DNA of 64,000 bases from Tubulanus polymorphus. Taxonomy: Eukaryota; Nemertea; Palaeonemertea; Tubulaniformes; Tubulanidae. The stretch is from NCBI RefSeq assembly GCF_964204645.1, contig NC_134030.1, positions 14,350,447 through 14,414,446 on the forward strand. Reading direction: 5' to 3'. The notes beneath the pieces are model-generated. The model was not told where the DNA came from. It saw nothing but the letters and a program-made list of their open reading frames with translations, and ran no database searches. How positions within the stretch are numbered: position 1 is the stretch's first letter; the number at the start of each line of letters is the position of its first letter. This document shows positions 17,595 through 29,725 of the stretch, one piece after another. The translations under genes and the position numbers were made by a program.

Positions 17595-20066
17595 CTATTT
17601 GGAAGACTGACGACGACGGCTTTCACTAGCCCTGGACATAATCCTACATTTGGTTTCTTGAGCTATTTGGTGAACCGTTTTTCTTTTCAAGTTCACACGA
17701 CTTGGTCGATTGGATGCAGTTTTGGCAACTTTTCTTGGTCGCAGTAGCTCACTTTCCCGAGCTAAATCAACACCAAGTTGTCGTTTTTCGGTGTTTTTCT
17801 TCTCCCGAATTTGCGAGTTGTTTTTAATAAATCTCGAGTAGGCAGTATGCATATGATATGCTATATTACGGTCTACCGGTGAATATACTATGTCCGGTCT
17901 ATGGTAAACTTCAAGCGCGCTTTTACCTTTAGCCTTCAAGTCGTACTTTACGTTTTGAATAGCTGCGAATGTTGATGCATGCATCCTGTTCGATTTTTTA
18001 TCCATTATATCATTCATTATAGAAAACGAACGCTCGACTCTTGGCCCAGTGAATATGGACATATACGCTTTAACCACTTTTGCAATGTTTGGGTACTTAT
18101 TGGTCTTAAATACTTCGGTCCACCACAGGTCAAGCCTAATTTCTCAGCATCAAACTTCGGTAAATGAGTGTCAAGTTGTATGCGATTTATCTCCAATAAA
18201 TAATTGTTCATAGATTCGTGGTCGTTTGGTGAAATGACAGTGGGAAAGTAGGTAACCAAGTCTTTCAGTGCAGACGCGGTTTCACTGTTACCGAGCACAT
18301 CGGGCCCTATGGCCGATAAACAACGCAGAAGGTGATTTTCAAGGGGCATTTTCTTCAGTAGATATCCACCAGATTTAATATATGCCTTGGATACAGTTTC
18401 CAAGAAATGTGTGCGCCTTTTTTTGTCCCACGAGTCTAATAGGTAGCTGGCTTCGGCCCCGACAAACATATCGTCAAGTTTACGATGTTTCGTACTGTCT
18501 GTAGCGTCGAACTCGGATAACTTCTCTGGAGTGAGATTTTTAACAAACTCGTGCTTAACATATCCACATGTAAAATCTCTAGACAGCGCATATATCTCGT
18601 CATGAATCTGATGTATTTTGGGTTCATCAGCTTCAAAAATCATCACGAATGATTTGAACAAAGGTAAAATGCGCGCGTACGTATACATGTGTATAAGAGT
18701 CTCCTGTCTCTTATAGAACATTTTTTCATAAATCCGTCGTTTTCTTTCTTTACCGTCCCCAATAAGGGATTTATTTTTCATTTTTTTTAACGACACTGTA
18801 AACTCGTTTCCTAGAAGCCTCCGAGCACGATTTCAGGATGTCAATAACATAGTTATCATAGAGGTTTCTGTCCTCATCGCTCATAAATGAAAAGTAAATG
18901 CAAGTTAGCGCGTCAAAGAGCTCCAGATTTTTTACGGTTACGTCGTACATAGACAACCAGTGATGCGAGATTCTTTCAGCTGGAACTACAAACGGTATGT
19001 TCAGTATTAGACAAATTTGTTCTAATGCCTCACGCATATCCAGGGAATACTTAAAGTCGGTATATATATCGTCATCAAGCTTTTCAAGGTACGAGTCAAA
19101 TGCAGAACAAAAGTTCTTAACCATATTGTGTACATGATGACATATGTCCCCGTCAATGTCCAGCAGATGATTGACTTTTCGTCGTAATTTGGCTTCATAG
19201 CCATTTAGACGTCCTCGCATGTAATTTGTCGAATCAGAGAGCGACGAAATCAGATTATCGAGAGAAATATTTGCCGATTCAAATAATCCAATAACGGTAT
19301 CGAACACGGTCTGCGTATTCACAGTTACCATCCTGACAGAATCAAAATGCTTAACGACACACTTTCCTTCGATTTCTGAGTAAAAGTTGACGAGTACCGT
19401 GATGATTCGCTCTTTATTTTGTGCCGTACATTCATCTAAATTGATTGAAAAAAAACTGCGCTGCATCTCTGCAACTAGACGCTTGTGAACCGCTGGGCTT
19501 AGTCCATGAGTCAGTTTATACTTGGCCGTAACCTTACTCATGGAAAGTTGACTGAGAACTTTCTCATCTCTCGACATAGCCTGTGTAAATTGTATCAAAT
19601 GTGGCGCAAATGCAAACGGCAGCCTGTGTTCCGCCAGAAAACTAACGGTTAATGCTTGCGCATTAGACAAACGATCGAGGACCGACACAATCGGTTGATT
19701 TTGAGTCGCCGTAGAATTTGAGCTAGACGCCCCGGGTGATTCATCACTTTCCAGTGCTGGGGGCACTACCCCTTGATAAGCTAAAAGAAGTTGTTCGTTT
19801 GATCGAATGGCCTCAATGGCCCGTTTATGGTCTCCACGCTTAGCATGTTTTTTCAAATCACTTTTCCCCGAGTTTCCATATTTCAAAGTCATGTTACACA
19901 AAGAACAAAATGCAAGTCCAGGAGCATCTATTTTCTTTAAATAGATCGACATAACATCGCCAATACAATCCTTCTCTCCCAACCATGCCCATTGCCATGG
20001 ATTTTTAACATCACGATCTATAGTTTTTATATCGTCACTCGCACGACTTACTATTTTGGAATTCAT
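17595..20066 (-). pseudogene. hAT transposase homologous to hAT-1, two frameshifts, intronless
   Basis: Three consecutive frames cover the protein: 20066-18771, 18796-18017 and 18077-17595. The first has a BED finger (CSLCNMTLKYG to HAKRGDH), NLDECTAQN (first Asp), SLSDSTNYMRG (second Asp) and GDICHHVHN. It also has HHWLSMYDV, where the usual RW motif has His in place of Arg. The last frame has VERSFSIMNDIMDKKSNRM (catalytic Glu, dimerisation block). The first break is an 8-base homopolymer (18781-18788); the second is near 18140-18150. Similarity to the hAT-1 transposase is clear along the length, but both hAT-1 introns are absent. It is inactive unless the breaks are assembly errors. Confidence 0.85.
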
Positions 20067-20455
20067 TTTGACCTATCCACACTCAATTACTGCAGAGAAT
20101 TAAGAGACTCAAAAAACTTAGAACAATAACGATCTCTGCTGTCTAGACGTAGCCTACACGTACAAATGAGGTCACGTCACTCAGGTGCACGGCTATCGCC
20201 GAAAGATCGATAATTGTAACAGAAGGAAATTATACACTTGTTAAACGTCAGTAATAGAATCTAACTGTAAAACGAAATAAATGTTGTCCGGTCTGCGGCG
20301 CTTTTACGGCCACCGGTACCAACAAACTTTCAAATAAACCCTACCCCCCCCCCCTCACATTTTCTCATTGTTTTTAGGCTTTTCAGAAAAATGACCTTGG
20401 ACTTGAAAAATCCGGAATTCCGGATAAATCCGGAAAACTTTCCTCCCTGTCTTGA

Positions 20456-21782
20456 CAAGATAAAGTTCCTCCTACGCAAATAGCATTGAATTTTCACATG
20501 TGTAATTTTGGACAATTAAAGATGCTGCCAAATAAATCAACTTTGCGCACCATGAACCAGAAAGAAACTTTCCATGATGGGTTTCGGTATTGACTTAGAA
20601 CTTGAAAAGTGAATGGAAATAACTGTGTTGATACGGTGCATGTTTAATCTATACTATCAACATAAAACGTCAGTTAGTATACTTAAAATGGCCACTGGAT
20701 AGTCTGCTCTCGGCACAATTGCCAAGAACCCATGCCATAGGCCAATGACCATGCATTCCATGGGGTACAAGCTTCATATCAATGATTCAACACGAGTGTT
20801 TTGAAGCTGTTCACAGACTGAACTTTAAGGCCAACTGCTAGCTGTACCCTAACACCCTATAGCTAGTCTTACGATTGACCAAGTGGAACAGGAAAACAAT
20901 ATTCACCAGCGGAGGAATGACAGTAACGCTAGATTAATTATAGGCATTTTGGACAAGACAATTTTGATCCAAGGAGACACTGACATAAAACAACTAAAAC
21001 TTGAACATAAACTACTCGGGTCAAACAAAATCAGAAGCTGCTACATATGTTTTTCAAATTTCAGGGCAGTACATATTAAACCAGGACGGCCGGTTACTGT
21101 TGAAATCTAAGTTCATCAACTGAATAAGACTTTCAATAGTTTCATTCATGATAGGATATCTTTTAATAGTAAAGCAATTTAGGCCCAAGCTTAAAACATT
21201 TTAAAATGCAACAACAATGTCTTCACATGACCATTCGACAATTAAAATGTGGGTCTGTTGAAACCTGTCTGTGTGCACCCGTTGGAAGCGTTATCTATTA
21301 CTACACGTAAGTGATGCATAAATGGTTAACGCTTTATGTGTTATTACTGACAATGCAATCAACTCGCGCCATGTACTAAGTATTAAAAATATCAAAATCA
21401 TCAGTGTTGCAAACTAAATACAAAATCGCCAGGCTCAAACGATTGCTAACGTAAGGGCATAAAAATGACGGGTTCAATTATTGACACTTAATGCCATCTT
21501 CAATTACTTAAGATTAGTTTTCAGTGTTGATCAAAACACCGATCTCGGGCGTATACTGCGTGTGGTGTTATCACTGCGGAAAATAGTAGATGCGCTATTT
21601 TTTTTTAAATAACCTCTATTCATCAAAATACCTCGTTTGTTTTGTGGAATATGTAATTAAACTTCGACTTTGTCATCAATATTTCTTGCGACTGTGATTG
21701 AATCTGCCGTATTCAGTAAATTCGAGTGATATCATCGGGGCGGAAATCTCAGCTAGCTAATTAATTTATGCTGGTTTTAGCA
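20456..21782. other. No gene seen
   Basis: Unclassified sequence right of the outer hAT. The short ORFs here lack domain features or composition suggesting coding. It may be host noncoding DNA. Confidence 0.5.
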
Positions 21783-22210
21783 GAGGTGAGAATGCCAACC
21801 TATAAAATCCGCGTTTTTTTTTGTTGAGTTGCACACCTGAACCAGCTGACGGCGTAACCGTCAGCACTCGCGAGCGCCAAAGGCGCGAAGCGATTTGGGG
21901 GTCCTCCCCCAAGAAAATTTTGTATGCCAAAAATTTTAGAATAACGTGTCTCCGCCTGTTATAACACTATAAGCATCACTTAAATCATATTTCCAGAAAC
22001 ACCGGATTTTCTTGATCACTATGTTCACAGATTCGATAAATATCAGTGTTCTCCATAGTAAAAAAATTCGTAGGGGCGGTACATACTCAGAAAACGAGCG
22101 CCGAAGCCACAAGCACTTATTGGGAATGGGGGGTCAGGGGGCTCTCCCCAGCAAAAATTTTTCTATATGTAGGTCCTCAGATGCGTTTTCCCAGCATTTG
22201 GGATCATAAT
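21783..22210. mobile_element. hAT-like end fragment
   Basis: It begins CAGAGGTGAGAATGCCAACC at 21783, closely similar to the hAT-1 left end, followed by AAATCCGCG and the GCGAGCGCCAAAGGCGCGAAG block, then a second, weaker block (CGAGCGCCGAAGCCACAAGC) near 22098. No matching right end was found nearby, so it is probably a truncated or non-autonomous relative. Confidence 0.6.
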
Positions 22211-22229
22211 CAACTAGTTTAAGTTCGGT

Positions 22230-23067
22230 TATTTTAATTTATAGCCTTTGGCTAGAAAGCGATCGTCGGCAGTTTGCTTGAAGCACTTTTCTGATGGAGA
22301 TTGGTAGTCCTACGTGCATAAAATGTGGTAGACTGGGAAAATCCAATTAAAAAATCTGTACATAGTGGGTTTTTATCTTATTATCCATTCACCAAGTTGG
22401 CTGGCGTATTTATATTGTTAAACAACAGTAACAAAATCTTGCCTCACGAATGTCCTGAAAAACATTTACCTTATATTTTTCAATGCTTTCGAGATAGCAG
22501 AGGTAAGTTTTTCCAAGGTGATGAGCATCATTTTTGCCTTTGCATAGAATCATACTTGTAAAGCTGTGATAGCTAAATATCTGGTGTAAAAACTGATAAG
22601 CTGTAATATCATGAACACCAACCTAAAAGAAGAAAAAATGGATTCAGAAACAACCAGCGAGTGATGAGTCATGTATCAGGTACCAGTATGCAGAAGATTT
22701 ATGAGAAGTTTGTTAGGTACCACCTAAGGACAGATAAGAAACCCGAACAAGAAAGGGCACTATGGCCAGCGTGTAGTATTCGAAATAGCAGAATAACCAC
22801 TCAAAACACAGATCTATTATCAATAACCCCAGGAACTGTATCCCAAGCCCATCAGCCCATCAAACGGCTTAGCTTTTGTCTGTGCCCTTAAAAACCCTAT
22901 CTAGCCAAGACAATCAGATTACTAAGGAAAGTATTAATTTTTGAATGGATATCAAAAGGGCGATTCTCCTGAAAATGTCCTAGAGATGTCAAAAATGAAT
23001 ACGACCAAAGACTCTCTTTCAAACCCACTGCTAATTGTATATAAGTGAGAAGCGCTGTAGGTCATTA
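22230..23067. other. No gene seen
   Basis: Short ORFs (22325-22561 and 22661-22891) show no recognisable motif or splice context. I treat the stretch as noncoding. Confidence 0.45.
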
Positions 23068-23069
23068 TA

Positions 23070-23647
23070 CCGTAAAAACCGGCGTATAAGTCTACGCGGC
23101 GTATAAGTCAAGGTCGATTTTTAGACCTACATTTCATGATTTTAAGATATATCCGGCTCCCGAGTCCCTTCTCTTAGCAGAATAATTACTTGTATCATTA
23201 TATTGAATAGTTTGTTTTGATAACAATGTGCGCCTTCATGCACGCAGCTGCGCGTCAGCCTGATTGCTGCTGTGTGTTAATCAATAGACTGTTACACACA
23301 CACTCAGGTATAATACACTACCAGTGAGACAGTATTGTGAGTCACACGCTATATATAGCCTAATGTATTAAGCGCTGCTATGAGCGCGCATATATGAATA
23401 CATCGTTTTAAATGAATCTATGTCAAAATGAAAGAAGTTTTTTTCATTAAATAACTTTATCATGAATAATTATTCAAACTGTTATAGCAGTGAGAAGATG
23501 AACACTATTTTTTTGTCTGGTAGAATCAATATTTCTTGTGACCTGAAAATACTTAGTAGAAAACTGTACTCGGCGTATAAGTCGAGGTCAATAATTGAGT
23601 GGTAAAATCAAGGGTTAAAAACTCGACTTATACGCCGGTTTTTACGG
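23070..23647. mobile_element. Tc1/mariner-pogo-type MITE, copy 1 (578 bp)
   Basis: Terminal inverted repeats of about 24 bp start CCGTAAAAACCGGCGTATAA and are flanked by TA on both sides (23068-23069, 23648-23649). The interior has no ORF. An inverted second copy lies at 35892-36480 inside a BEL/Pao gag gene. A TA duplication is diagnostic for the Tc1/mariner/pogo group. Confidence 0.85.
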
Positions 23648-23717
23648 TATGTATACTTAAGTTTCTTCTGGTTAAGAAATCGCGGAAAGTACAATTTTGA
23701 TGGCATTTGCACTTTAA

Positions 23718-24005
23718 CCCTTTCAGTGCGTCTACACCGCAGTGCAATGTTTAAATCAGTGATAGATTTTGCAAGTACACCGCACTGCGGGGTACTGATG
23801 TAATTAGTAACTAGTGATTATCTCTCTTGAAAAATGGCAGCACCTCTCAAACATAGTGAAATACTGGTAACTAACGATACACCGCATCGGGGTGTAGACG
23901 CACTATAGTGGTATTCCCGTTATTCAACACACTAGGGTGGAATTTTAAAAAATTTTCAAATAATCTCCAGCACTATAGGGTATTAATCAGTCAGCACTGA
24001 AAGGG
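23718..24005. mobile_element. piggyBac-type MITE (288 bp)
   Basis: Ends are CCCTTTCAGTGCG on the left and GCACTGAAAGGG on the right, flanked by TTAA (23714-23717) and TTCA (24006-24009, one change). TTAA target sites and CCCTTT-type termini are those of the piggyBac superfamily. The interior contains repeated ACACCGCA/GGTGTAGACGC motifs and no ORF. Confidence 0.75.
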
Positions 24006-24009
24006 TTCA

Positions 24010-24890
24010 GTAGGTTTTGATGATCGTAGTAACTCAAAGCATTTGACTAAAGTGTATCTATATTTGATTTGCATTAATCTTTTTGGGATATTTCGCTTAA
24101 TTTTCGGTGTGCATACCTCAAATAGGTCTTATTCGAATCAGTAGTGTTTAACAGTCCAAATAAACCTGTTGCTTTTATATCGCTTTTATATCCATTTTGT
24201 ACAGAGTTGGAGGATTGATGAATATTCTCGAAAATTGAGCTTTTAATCGGCGAGAACCACCGCCTTTTTGTTCGTGTTTGTGAATTTTTTTAATGTTAAT
24301 GAGCAGTACCTTATAACATGTGATCTGGGAAAGTTAATTTTTTATGGGGAGAATATATTGCACGTACGTGTTACACTACCTGGGCACGGCCGCAATGGTT
24401 ATGCTATCATAGGCCTAAATCATTTCCAAACCGCATTGTTTTGACAGCTTTGACATAGTCTAGTACCTAGCCGTTGTTCCACAAACAACATCTATGGTGA
24501 AGTGCTCATATAAGTTTAATTTTCGCCCCTCACTTTGTGGGACGAGGCTTTGAGCGTCTATTTTACCCCTTAAAACACCATCAACTTACCTCAAACTGAC
24601 TGTTCTGTATTCAGATGGAAGTTAACTATTGTTTTTGCATAAATTTGCAATCCTAAGTAGCTTTTGACGATCGTAGTAACTCAAAACTTTTGCCTAGTCG
24701 CCTCAAAAAATAATTGAAGTGAAGCAACATAACAAATATGACGGCTTTTCGGGTTGCATGATGGGAGTGTAAATTACGGATTTGGACTTGAACTTGGACT
24801 GACACTTAATGCCAATGCAGATATTATTCTTGTTTCAAATTTTTAAGGTAAAATTGACCAAAATTTATGCGTTTTATATAATGAAGTGGA
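24010..24890. other. No gene seen
   Basis: No coding frame, repeat or structural motif recognised in this stretch. Confidence 0.45.
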
Positions 24891-24900
24891 TTTTAGTAGT

Positions 24901-24965
24901 GTTCCGTTCCGTTTCGCTAATTACAGTTACCCCCTAGGGAAACTGTATTTCCGAGAACGGAACGA
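24901..24965. repeat. GTTCCG palindromic repeat
   Basis: An imperfect palindrome: GTTCCGTTCCG, then AATTACAGTT, a short centre (ACCCCCTAG), then AACTGTATTTCC and GAACGGAAC. The same unit recurs at about 26150, 27814, 29522 and in partial form at 29371, 30887 and 31173. Confidence 0.8.
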
Positions 24966-24979
24966 AGATAAAGGTCCAA

Positions 24980-26030
24980 TGGCCCTGTGGCTCACCATTA
25001 AGTCATTTAGTGTATATATTGTCAAAAATATTATACTAAATATAAATTAATTCGGATTGAAGATGTATGAGGCTGACAATATATGCGCCTGCGTTAGTGT
25101 TAGAGTTTTATCATTGCCGAGTCACTGTGCTATATATAGACTTGCTCAGGTGATTACTAACACCCACAGCCATATACTGTAACCTATATTCGCACACACG
25201 CGTGTATACAAATGTACTAGCGACGCAGTATTAGATTGTCCGTAATTTCACAAGTGAGAATACCTCCATCCATAAAATGTCAAAAAATGCAAACATAAAC
25301 GGACTTCTTTTTCTAGAAATGAAAAAATTAGCGGCTATGATTTTTTTCTTAAATAAATACCGACTTGGAAGACCCACTACTTGCTAGTTCAAAATTGCAA
25401 CTGGATTGAATAGCCCACTCGCTTATATTCGTGTCAACGAACAAATTATAAGCAAACGTACGATACCTAATCGAATAAAATGTTCGCCATTTTGTCTTGG
25501 GTTTCACATTAGGCTTTCCCAATGGGCTTTCCCAATTACATCAGAGACGCTGAAATTCCTGGAATTTCCCATATATCCCACAAACAGCCAATCACATTCA
25601 TTGTACCTCAGGTTACAAGGTCAACTCAAATAAATAGAAGCGAGGAAATTTAGGGGGTTTATAAAGTGAGGCCCTGTAGGTCGAAAAGTAAATTGAGATC
25701 AGTCGAACTAAAAACGGCGACACTTCCAGGAAGGATTGAACTTTTATATATTTCAATTGCAAGCATGCAAATTGTCATATATAAAAACGTGCCATTACTA
25801 AGTGCTAAAAAGCAGGGTTTTTGCGTGTTTTTCAAGAATTCGTCCCCTAAAAATAACTCGATCACTATGAAATTTTTGTGGGCTTGAGAACTCATTAAGC
25901 CAAACCATGAAACCAAAAATCAACACAATCGGTTCAACAGCCAATGTTTGTGCCTTGTTGACACAGCGGTACTCTATTCATTTTCAATGAAAACTGCTTT
26001 ATCAGACCATTTGCATAGGCAAACCTACGG
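24980..26030. other. No gene seen
   Basis: The two ORFs on opposite strands around 25660-25916 are mirror images of each other and lack domain features. I see nothing else. Confidence 0.45.
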
Positions 26031-26039
26031 TTCGCCAAA

Positions 26040-26215
26040 AATTATATCATGTTCCAAAGTATTAACTAAGTACATGTAGAACTGCTAATAAATATGAATA
26101 GATTATCATATATATACAATACGTGATGAAAGTGGTTTTAAGTGGTGTTTCGTTCCGTTCCGCAAATTACAGTTACCCCCTAGTGAAACTGTATTTCCCG
26201 GAACGGAACGGAACG
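26040..26215 (+). repeat. GTTCCG palindrome with 110-bp companion sequence
   Basis: The palindrome at 26150-26215 is preceded by about 110 bp (AGTACATGTAGAACTGCTAA and ATCATATATATACAATACGTG). The same 110 bp appears in reverse beside the palindromes at 29395-29530. The repeat unit is therefore larger than the palindrome alone, about 175-190 bp. Confidence 0.7.
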
Positions 26216-26671
26216 AAGAAAATTAAATTATGTTCTTGTATCAAGTTTTAATAATTATCAATAGTATTAATAAATCGTCATCATTTGTGTGTATGACAGC
26301 AAATAAAGACATTTCTGATCCGATTACATTTTTACTTAACATGTATTTCATAGACGTTGTCGACATGTCCGGTTTTTTCCGTCAATTAACGTTCTATCTG
26401 CTTGGTGCTTACGACTTTATTTCATCAATATTAGAGAAATTATGATAATTTACTTGTAAAAACTGAATTTCTTTCGTCACTTTCCATACATTAAACGGTA
26501 CGTAGGTAAGCCGTAAGGCAAGAAGGGTTAGGTTGATCACGTTGCGGATGTGGAAATTGGAAATATCCAAACTTGCATATTCTCTTTATTCGTATCAAAA
26601 TGGCTGGTCCTCAAAAATGCGAATTAAGTAGAGTTAGTGTAGAGTAGAGAGTTAGAAGTAGAGACTGTAAT

Positions 26672-27807
26672 AACAAGAAAATTAACTTTAATAAATTATT
26701 TGACGCCTGCGAAAAAATGTAAAATTTCTGGGATAAGCTAATGTGGAATTGCAAATTTGAAATCGAAGTTTTAAGAAATTTGGGGAATTATGAGATTTGG
26801 CAATTGGGTAGATGATACAGTCTTCGACTAGTCTAATTAAAAAAAATTGTCAACTTGTGACCGACTTCGATTCACTTTTGCTCTCTGCAAGCTGGTCTGC
26901 AACTTCATTGAGAAAGAGCTCTTCTGATGTCTGCTTCATCATGACTTCGAGCATATCGTGTAGCCAGCCGGCCCGGTCCCGGGGCCCGGTTTGGCTGTCA
27001 CTCGATATCCTAGACTTGAGTCTGGGTTGAAGTAGACATCGTCATTTAAATGACTTATTCATGTTATTCTGTATGAATTACCCATGTGTCTTGTATTTTG
27101 TATTTTCTTATTCTAAAATTTGTAACTTTATTGAATTTGGGAATTTCATCCCGGAATTTCAATGTAATAAGGATCAATAAAGTATTGAATTGAATTGTCA
27201 CCTTATACACATGCCATCAGTGGACGCGGAGCCGTATATGACAGCTATGCTATTATAGATTGCTAATCTCACGAAACCTGCATACCCCTAATATCGAACA
27301 TATTTTCTAAAACATTTGAATATTGAAATTATTTGTTTACACGTTTTTATATAGACCGCTTGTAGCCGCCGATGAAATTCACACCGGCCCTACTCAGATC
27401 GTAGATAGCTTCGTCATTCCACTAGCATCCCCATGTCAGGGTCTGACTTTTATATCAGACTTCCAAATCGTGTATACATCCGCCATACCCGAATAATCCG
27501 ATTTACTTATCATTTCTATTTATGCCTGCCGCTCCTGATATAATCATACATCCTTTACTATTACAATACCTCTTATCATGATATTCAATGCAATATAACA
27601 TTTCGACGTTCAAATAGAGGTCATCATATAATCACAGGGAGCCATTCTACATCTTTATCAATAATATTTTGCCAAATAGCTTGTATGTGTACACATAAAC
27701 CTGTGACGTTTTGCACATCGATTTACGGTTGTCGTTAGTAAAATGACGCTGAATGGTTAACATTGTTTAGGTTTCATAATGGTAACGTTTTATAAGGCGT
27801 CAAAAAA
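26672..27807. mobile_element. Repeat element D, copy 1 (about 1.14 kb)
   Basis: About 90-95 percent similar by eye to 40999-42199. It begins AACAAGAAAATTAA with TTTGACGCC about 25 bp in, and ends TTATAAGGCGTCAAAAAA. GACGCC near the start and GGCGTC at the end form a short inverted repeat. The interior has a GC-rich palindromic spot (about 26968-26990), AATAAAG followed by TTGAATTGAATTG (about 27176-27198), and no ORF. The class is unknown. Confidence 0.7.
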
Positions 27808-27813
27808 TTTCTG

Positions 27814-27875
27814 GTTCCGTTTTGTTCCGCAAATTACAGTTACCACCAGTGAAACTGTATTTCCCGGAACGGAAC
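27814..27875. repeat. GTTCCG palindromic repeat
   Basis: Another copy of the palindrome, abutting the right end of element D copy 1. Confidence 0.75.
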
Positions 27876-27889
27876 AAAGAAAATAAAAT

Positions 27890-28900
27890 TATGTTAATAA
27901 GTATTTACTTAGTAGTACTATGTATGATGACTAAAATAAATCATCATATGTAAAAATGAAAGTGGTTTTAATAAGTAGGGTTACGGACTTTGGAATTGGC
28001 CTTGCTGTAGCTTTTCACATTCTGCTGTCTGTACCAAAATTCTCAAACATTCACCTTTTGATGAGTGAAAACGGTAAGATGTAATATCCAATATCAATAT
28101 CCCACATATTGTCTCTAAAGCTATAATGTATATACATGCAACAGATTCTCAAAATGCTATAATGTATATACATGCAAGATTCTCGAACAATAATGCCGTG
28201 ACAAGGTCCTGACAACACATGGAGAATGAAGCCTGGACGATCATGACAATAAATATAAATGGTCCGTTTATCTAAGGGATGCTGTGGAAAGAAAGCAGTA
28301 GGCTGAATTTATCGAAAATTTAGATGCACAACGGCCTGCAATTTGTCGAATCAAGCTATCATCGATTTGCTTTTTGAAAATTACAGAGATTTTGTTAATA
28401 ACCTGAACAGCACTAATAGTAATGTAAGAATCACAAAAACGACTGATTCAATAGCAGAAAATGAGCTCTTTTAAATCTGAGTGAAAAATTGACTTCCACA
28501 CAAAATTGCTAAAGTTTGCACTTATCCTCACCCCTGTCCATATCGGACAAAAAACAATTAGCTTTGCTCTGGCTTAACAAAAGTAACCTGAATGAAAAAG
28601 GTCTGTAGAGAACATGGAATGATAGCCAAAATTGATATCCATTAGTTTTGTTAATGATCACCTCTCCCCTTGAAGAAGCATATAGACATCCACCCCCTGT
28701 CCGTAAAATTCCGAAGTTCCCAAACTGGCTGCCTTTTATGAAAAGCCCAATCGCAACATCCGAAAACTGCACACCAATTACTTCTAATCCAATAGACTTT
28801 CTTTAAGGACTCCTATACCATGTCAGATGTGGCTTGATTTCAGATATACATGTACAGAGACCTTGATTATCACAATCCCCTATATTGAAGCTTTGATTTC
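27890..28900. other. No gene seen; one short tandem duplication
   Basis: TGCTATAATGTATATACATG-type sequence is repeated twice at about 28120-28190 (period about 37 bp). The rest shows no gene; a minus-strand ORF at 28509-28772 has no recognisable feature. Confidence 0.45.
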
Positions 28901-28934
28901 AATAAATCAAGCTGCTGTACGTCAAGCGAAATAC

Positions 28935-29186
28935 CTATCTTCAGTAGGGCATTCCAAAAGTACGGGTGTCTCATCAGAAGGCAGTGCTTTGAAATGCAAT
29001 AATAACGGGTGGCCATTTTGTTATAAGTTGGTACCATTGCTGTCGTACCATCATCATGTTTTTCAGGTCTGTAATAACGCTCTTGATGTGAAATGACAAT
29101 GTTTGTTGGTGAGATAGCTTTTAGTGGAACCGAACATTTGCAACTTTCGCAGACAGGATTTTTTTTCTTGATTTCCTTGTTCAACA
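28935..29186 (-). CDS. Candidate internal exon of an unidentified Cys/His-rich protein
   Basis: The minus-strand frame is preceded by a good acceptor (TTTCATTTAG|TG at 29187) and followed by a plausible donor (AAGATAG|GTATTT at 28935). It encodes about 83 residues with NPVCESCKCSVPLKAISPTN, HQERYYRPEKH and RYYCISKHCLLMRHPYFW. The paired cysteines and C/H spacing suggest a zinc-binding fold. The residue pattern looks coding rather than random, but I cannot name the family. No partner exons are obvious within the neighbouring repeats. It could be a host exon or a transposon gene remnant. Confidence 0.35.
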
Positions 29187-29370
29187 CTAAATGAAATGGT
29201 TCCTCATTATGCTAAATTTCCCTAAATAAAAATGGGCGTTGCACATTAAGGTCAACTTCTCTTGGTGCCTCAGTCACCATTATGGGTTGTGCAGAAACAT
29301 TATTCTTTCATCATCTTCGTTTAGATCCCTTTTCTCCAACATCATTTGATTTTGGTTCACTTGCATTTTC

Positions 29371-29600
29371 TGGGGGTAACTGTAATTTGCGGAACGGAAC
29401 GGAACGGAACACCTCTTAAAACCACTTTCATCACGTATTGTATATATATGATAATCTATCATATTTATTAGCAGTTCTACATGTACTAAGTAAATACTTT
29501 TGAACAAGATATAATTTTCGTTCTGTTCCATTCCGGAAATACAGTTTCACTAGGGGTAACTGTAATTTGCGGAACGGAACGGAACACTACTTAAATCCAC
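29371..29600 (-). repeat. Cluster of GTTCCG palindromes with companion sequence, inverted
   Basis: A half-palindrome at 29371-29411 is followed by the 110-bp companion in reverse orientation (29412-29520) and a full palindrome at 29522-29586. The unit mirrors 26040-26215. Confidence 0.75.
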
Positions 29601-29725
29601 TTCATTATCACCTGATTTATTCATTTTGTCAAACATAATACTACTAAAAGAATACTTATCAACATGACTTCATTGCCCTAAGAACGGAACCATAGTACTG
29701 TTAAACGGACTTTATTATGATTAAA

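Larger units (their letters stand above)
11812..20449 (-). mobile_element. Outer hAT element (hAT-2) with nested insertions
   Basis: The left end at 11812 reads CAGGGAGGTAAGT and the right end ACTTTCCTCCCTG at 20449. These are matching terminal inverted repeats of hAT type (CAGRG start). Both are flanked by TCTTGA (11806-11811 and 20450-20455), a 6-bp duplication. The span holds a broken minus-strand hAT transposase (17595-20066) and a HINE (12366-17215), which itself holds a second hAT. One complication is that 12060-12365 resembles the right-hand subterminal region (about 20130-20410). The left 550 bp may therefore be a deletion derivative, and the ends may not come from one original copy. 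Confidence 0.65.

Noticed and set aside
25659-25916. Overlapping ORFs on both strands
   Set aside because: Mirror-image frames without motif, splice context or homology that I can recognise.
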